Below are positions 5,100 through 6,332 of a DNA stretch of 6,332 bases, in pieces (positions within the stretch are counted from its first letter, which is position 1; each line of letters begins with the position of its first letter). The position numbers were made by a program, and so were the translations under genes. The DNA is from Candidatus Woesearchaeota archaeon (GTDB lineage: Archaea; Nanobdellota; Nanobdellia; Woesearchaeales; JABIAG01): contig JAHWHN010000060.1 in the NCBI GenBank assembly GCA_019323235.1, positions 1 to 6,332 of the forward strand, given 5' to 3'. The notes under the pieces were generated by a model, which was given only the letters and a program-made list of their open reading frames with translations, made no database searches and was not told the DNA's origin.

Positions 5100-6332
5100 A
5101 TGAGTGAAAAAAAATATGTATATTCCTTTAAAGAAGGAAAGAAAGAAATGAAAGAGTTGTTAGGTGGAAAAGGAGCAAATTTAGCTGAAATGAGTACATT
5201 GGGTGTACCAGTACCACCAGGATTTACAGTAACTACTGAATCTTGTGATGTTTATGCTAAAAATGGCAAAAAAATGCCACAAGAAATGATTGACCAAATA
5301 ACTGTAAAATTAGAAGAATTAGAAAATGATATGGGTAAAAAATTAGGGGCTGTTGAAGATCCTTTATTAGTTTCAGTAAGATCTGGGGCTGCAGTTTCAA
5401 TGCCTGGTATGATGGATACTGTATTGAACTTAGGTTTAAATGATGAATCAGTTGTAGGTATGGCAAATAAAACAGGTAATGAAAGATTTGCTTGGGATTC
5501 TTATAGAAGATTTATTCAAATGTTTTGTAATGTAGTTATGGGTATGGAACACCATGATTTTGAACACGTTTTAGCAAAAATAAAAGAAACTAAAGGTGTT
5601 AAATATGATACTGACTTAGATGTAGAAGATTTAAAACGAGTTGTAGAAGGTTATAAAAAAGCTGTTCAAGATAAATTAGGAAAGTCTTTCCCACAAAATC
5701 CAAGAGAGCAATTAGATTTATCCATTCAAGCTGTATTTAATTCATGGGATAATGAAAGAGCAATTGTATATAGAAGATTAAACAACATCCATGGTTTATT
5801 AGGAACTGCTGTTAATGTTCAATCAATGGTATTTGGAAACATGGGAGATACTTCTGGAACTGGTGTTTGTTTCTCAAGAGATCCATCAACTGGTGAAAAA
5901 TACTTCTATGGTGAATATTTAATGAATGCTCAAGGTGAGGATGTAGTAGCTGGAATTAGAACTCCAAATCCAATGTCACAATTAGAAGAGCAAGATCCAG
6001 AATTATATGGGGAATTAGTTGCAATTAAAGATAGATTAGAAAACCATTACAAAGATATGCAAGATATGGAATTTACAATTCAAGAAGGTAAATTATACAT
6101 CTTACAAACAAGAAATGGTAAGAGAACCGCACAAGCTGCTGTAAAAATTGCTGTTGATTTAGTTGAAGAAGGATTATTAACTAAAGAAGAAGCATTACTA
6201 AAAATTGAAGCTGATGCATTAGACCAATTATTACACAGACAATTTGATACTGTTGCACAAAGTAGGCATGAAGCAATTGCTACTGGACTTCCTGCATCTC
6301 CAGGTGCTGCTGTTGGTGAAGTAGTATTTACT
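5100..6332 (+). CDS. ppdK: Pyruvate, phosphate dikinase, N-terminal part (cut by the window end)
   Basis: PPDK interconverts pyruvate, ATP and phosphate with phosphoenolpyruvate, AMP and pyrophosphate, working in gluconeogenesis or in pyrophosphate-linked glycolysis in the cytoplasm. The frame is open for 411 codons to the window edge; family members have about 880 residues. The visible part is the ATP-grasp domain: LLGGKGANLAEM (20-31, Lys24), SVRSGAAVSMPGMMDTVLN (92-110, Arg94), the SGTG loop (252-255), and MQDMEFT...LQTRNGKR with Asp322, Glu324, Gln336 and Arg338. These correspond to the ATP and metal ligands of the Clostridium symbiosum enzyme, to which long stretches are very similar. 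LPASPGAAVG (397-406) opens the swivelling phosphohistidine domain. The catalytic His and the PEP/pyruvate barrel lie outside. The start is supported by GAGGT, and there is no frameshift. Confidence 0.97.
   Translation, partial: MSEKKYVYSFKEGKKEMKELLGGKGANLAEMSTLGVPVPPGFTVTTESCDVYAKNGKKMPQEMIDQITVKLEELENDMGKKLGAVEDPLLVSVRSGAAVSMPGMMDTVLNLGLNDESVVGMANKTGNERFAWDSYRRFIQMFCNVVMGMEHHDFEHVLAKIKETKGVKYDTDLDVEDLKRVVEGYKKAVQDKLGKSFPQNPREQLDLSIQAVFNSWDNERAIVYRRLNNIHGLLGTAVNVQSMVFGNMGDTSGTGVCFSRDPSTGEKYFYGEYLMNAQGEDVVAGIRTPNPMSQLEEQDPELYGELVAIKDRLENHYKDMQDMEFTIQEGKLYILQTRNGKRTAQAAVKIAVDLVEEGLLTKEEALLKIEADALDQLLHRQFDTVAQSRHEAIATGLPASPGAAVGEVVFT

Noticed and set aside
5264..5279. TGGCA-A6-TGCCA hairpin with an A-run in PPDK
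   Set aside because: It falls in codons for NGKKMP at a variable point of the protein and the frame continues normally; probably a codon coincidence rather than a frameshift or terminator.
5257..5466. Minus-strand open frame of 69 codons inside PPDK
   Set aside because: Antisense to the highly conserved ATP-grasp domain; no independent support.

Overview
The window looks like chromosomal DNA from an AT-rich archaeon, most probably a small-genome DPANN member of the Woesearchaeales/Pacearchaeota type. The domain call rests on a proteasome beta subunit with a TG|TTTVG processing site, a 634-residue KH/metallo-beta-lactamase/beta-CASP nuclease of the archaeal aCPSF1 (FttA) family, archaeal TATA boxes behind purine-rich BRE-like heptamers, and GAGGT-type Shine-Dalgarno sites mixed with an apparently leaderless start. 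The lineage within archaea is inferred from base composition and protein flavour, not demonstrated.

Layout. Positions 6-863 hold two short unrecognised genes that look like one operon (9-nt gap, GAGGT site across the first stop codon). A promoter near 898-913 starts the proteasome beta gene (959-1591), followed by aCPSF1 (1645-3549). This gene pair is also adjacent in several euryarchaea, so this part is conserved core genome. A hairpin plus T9 closes aCPSF1. Next comes a compact arrangement of one inverted and two direct copies of an 11-bp AT-rich motif (3567-3643), whose last copy supplies the TATA box of the next gene. That gene (3668-4618) encodes an exported, probably membrane-anchored protein with a helical middle and a C-terminal GH24 (T4/P1-type) lysozyme domain. 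It meets, tail to tail, a small YruB-type glutaredoxin on the minus strand (4637-4867). A 230-bp divergent intergenic region then leads into the N-terminal half of pyruvate phosphate dikinase (5100 to the window edge).

How the genes work together. The proteasome and aCPSF1 pair handles protein turnover and RNA 3'-end formation or transcription termination. Glutaredoxin (thiol redox) and PPDK (pyruvate/PEP interconversion) are independent housekeeping functions. The outlier is the lysozyme: its substrate, peptidoglycan, is not made by archaea, so it is most plausibly aimed at bacteria or acquired from a phage. It is the best candidate here for something not yet described. No CRISPR array, tRNA, rRNA, transposase or other phage gene is visible.
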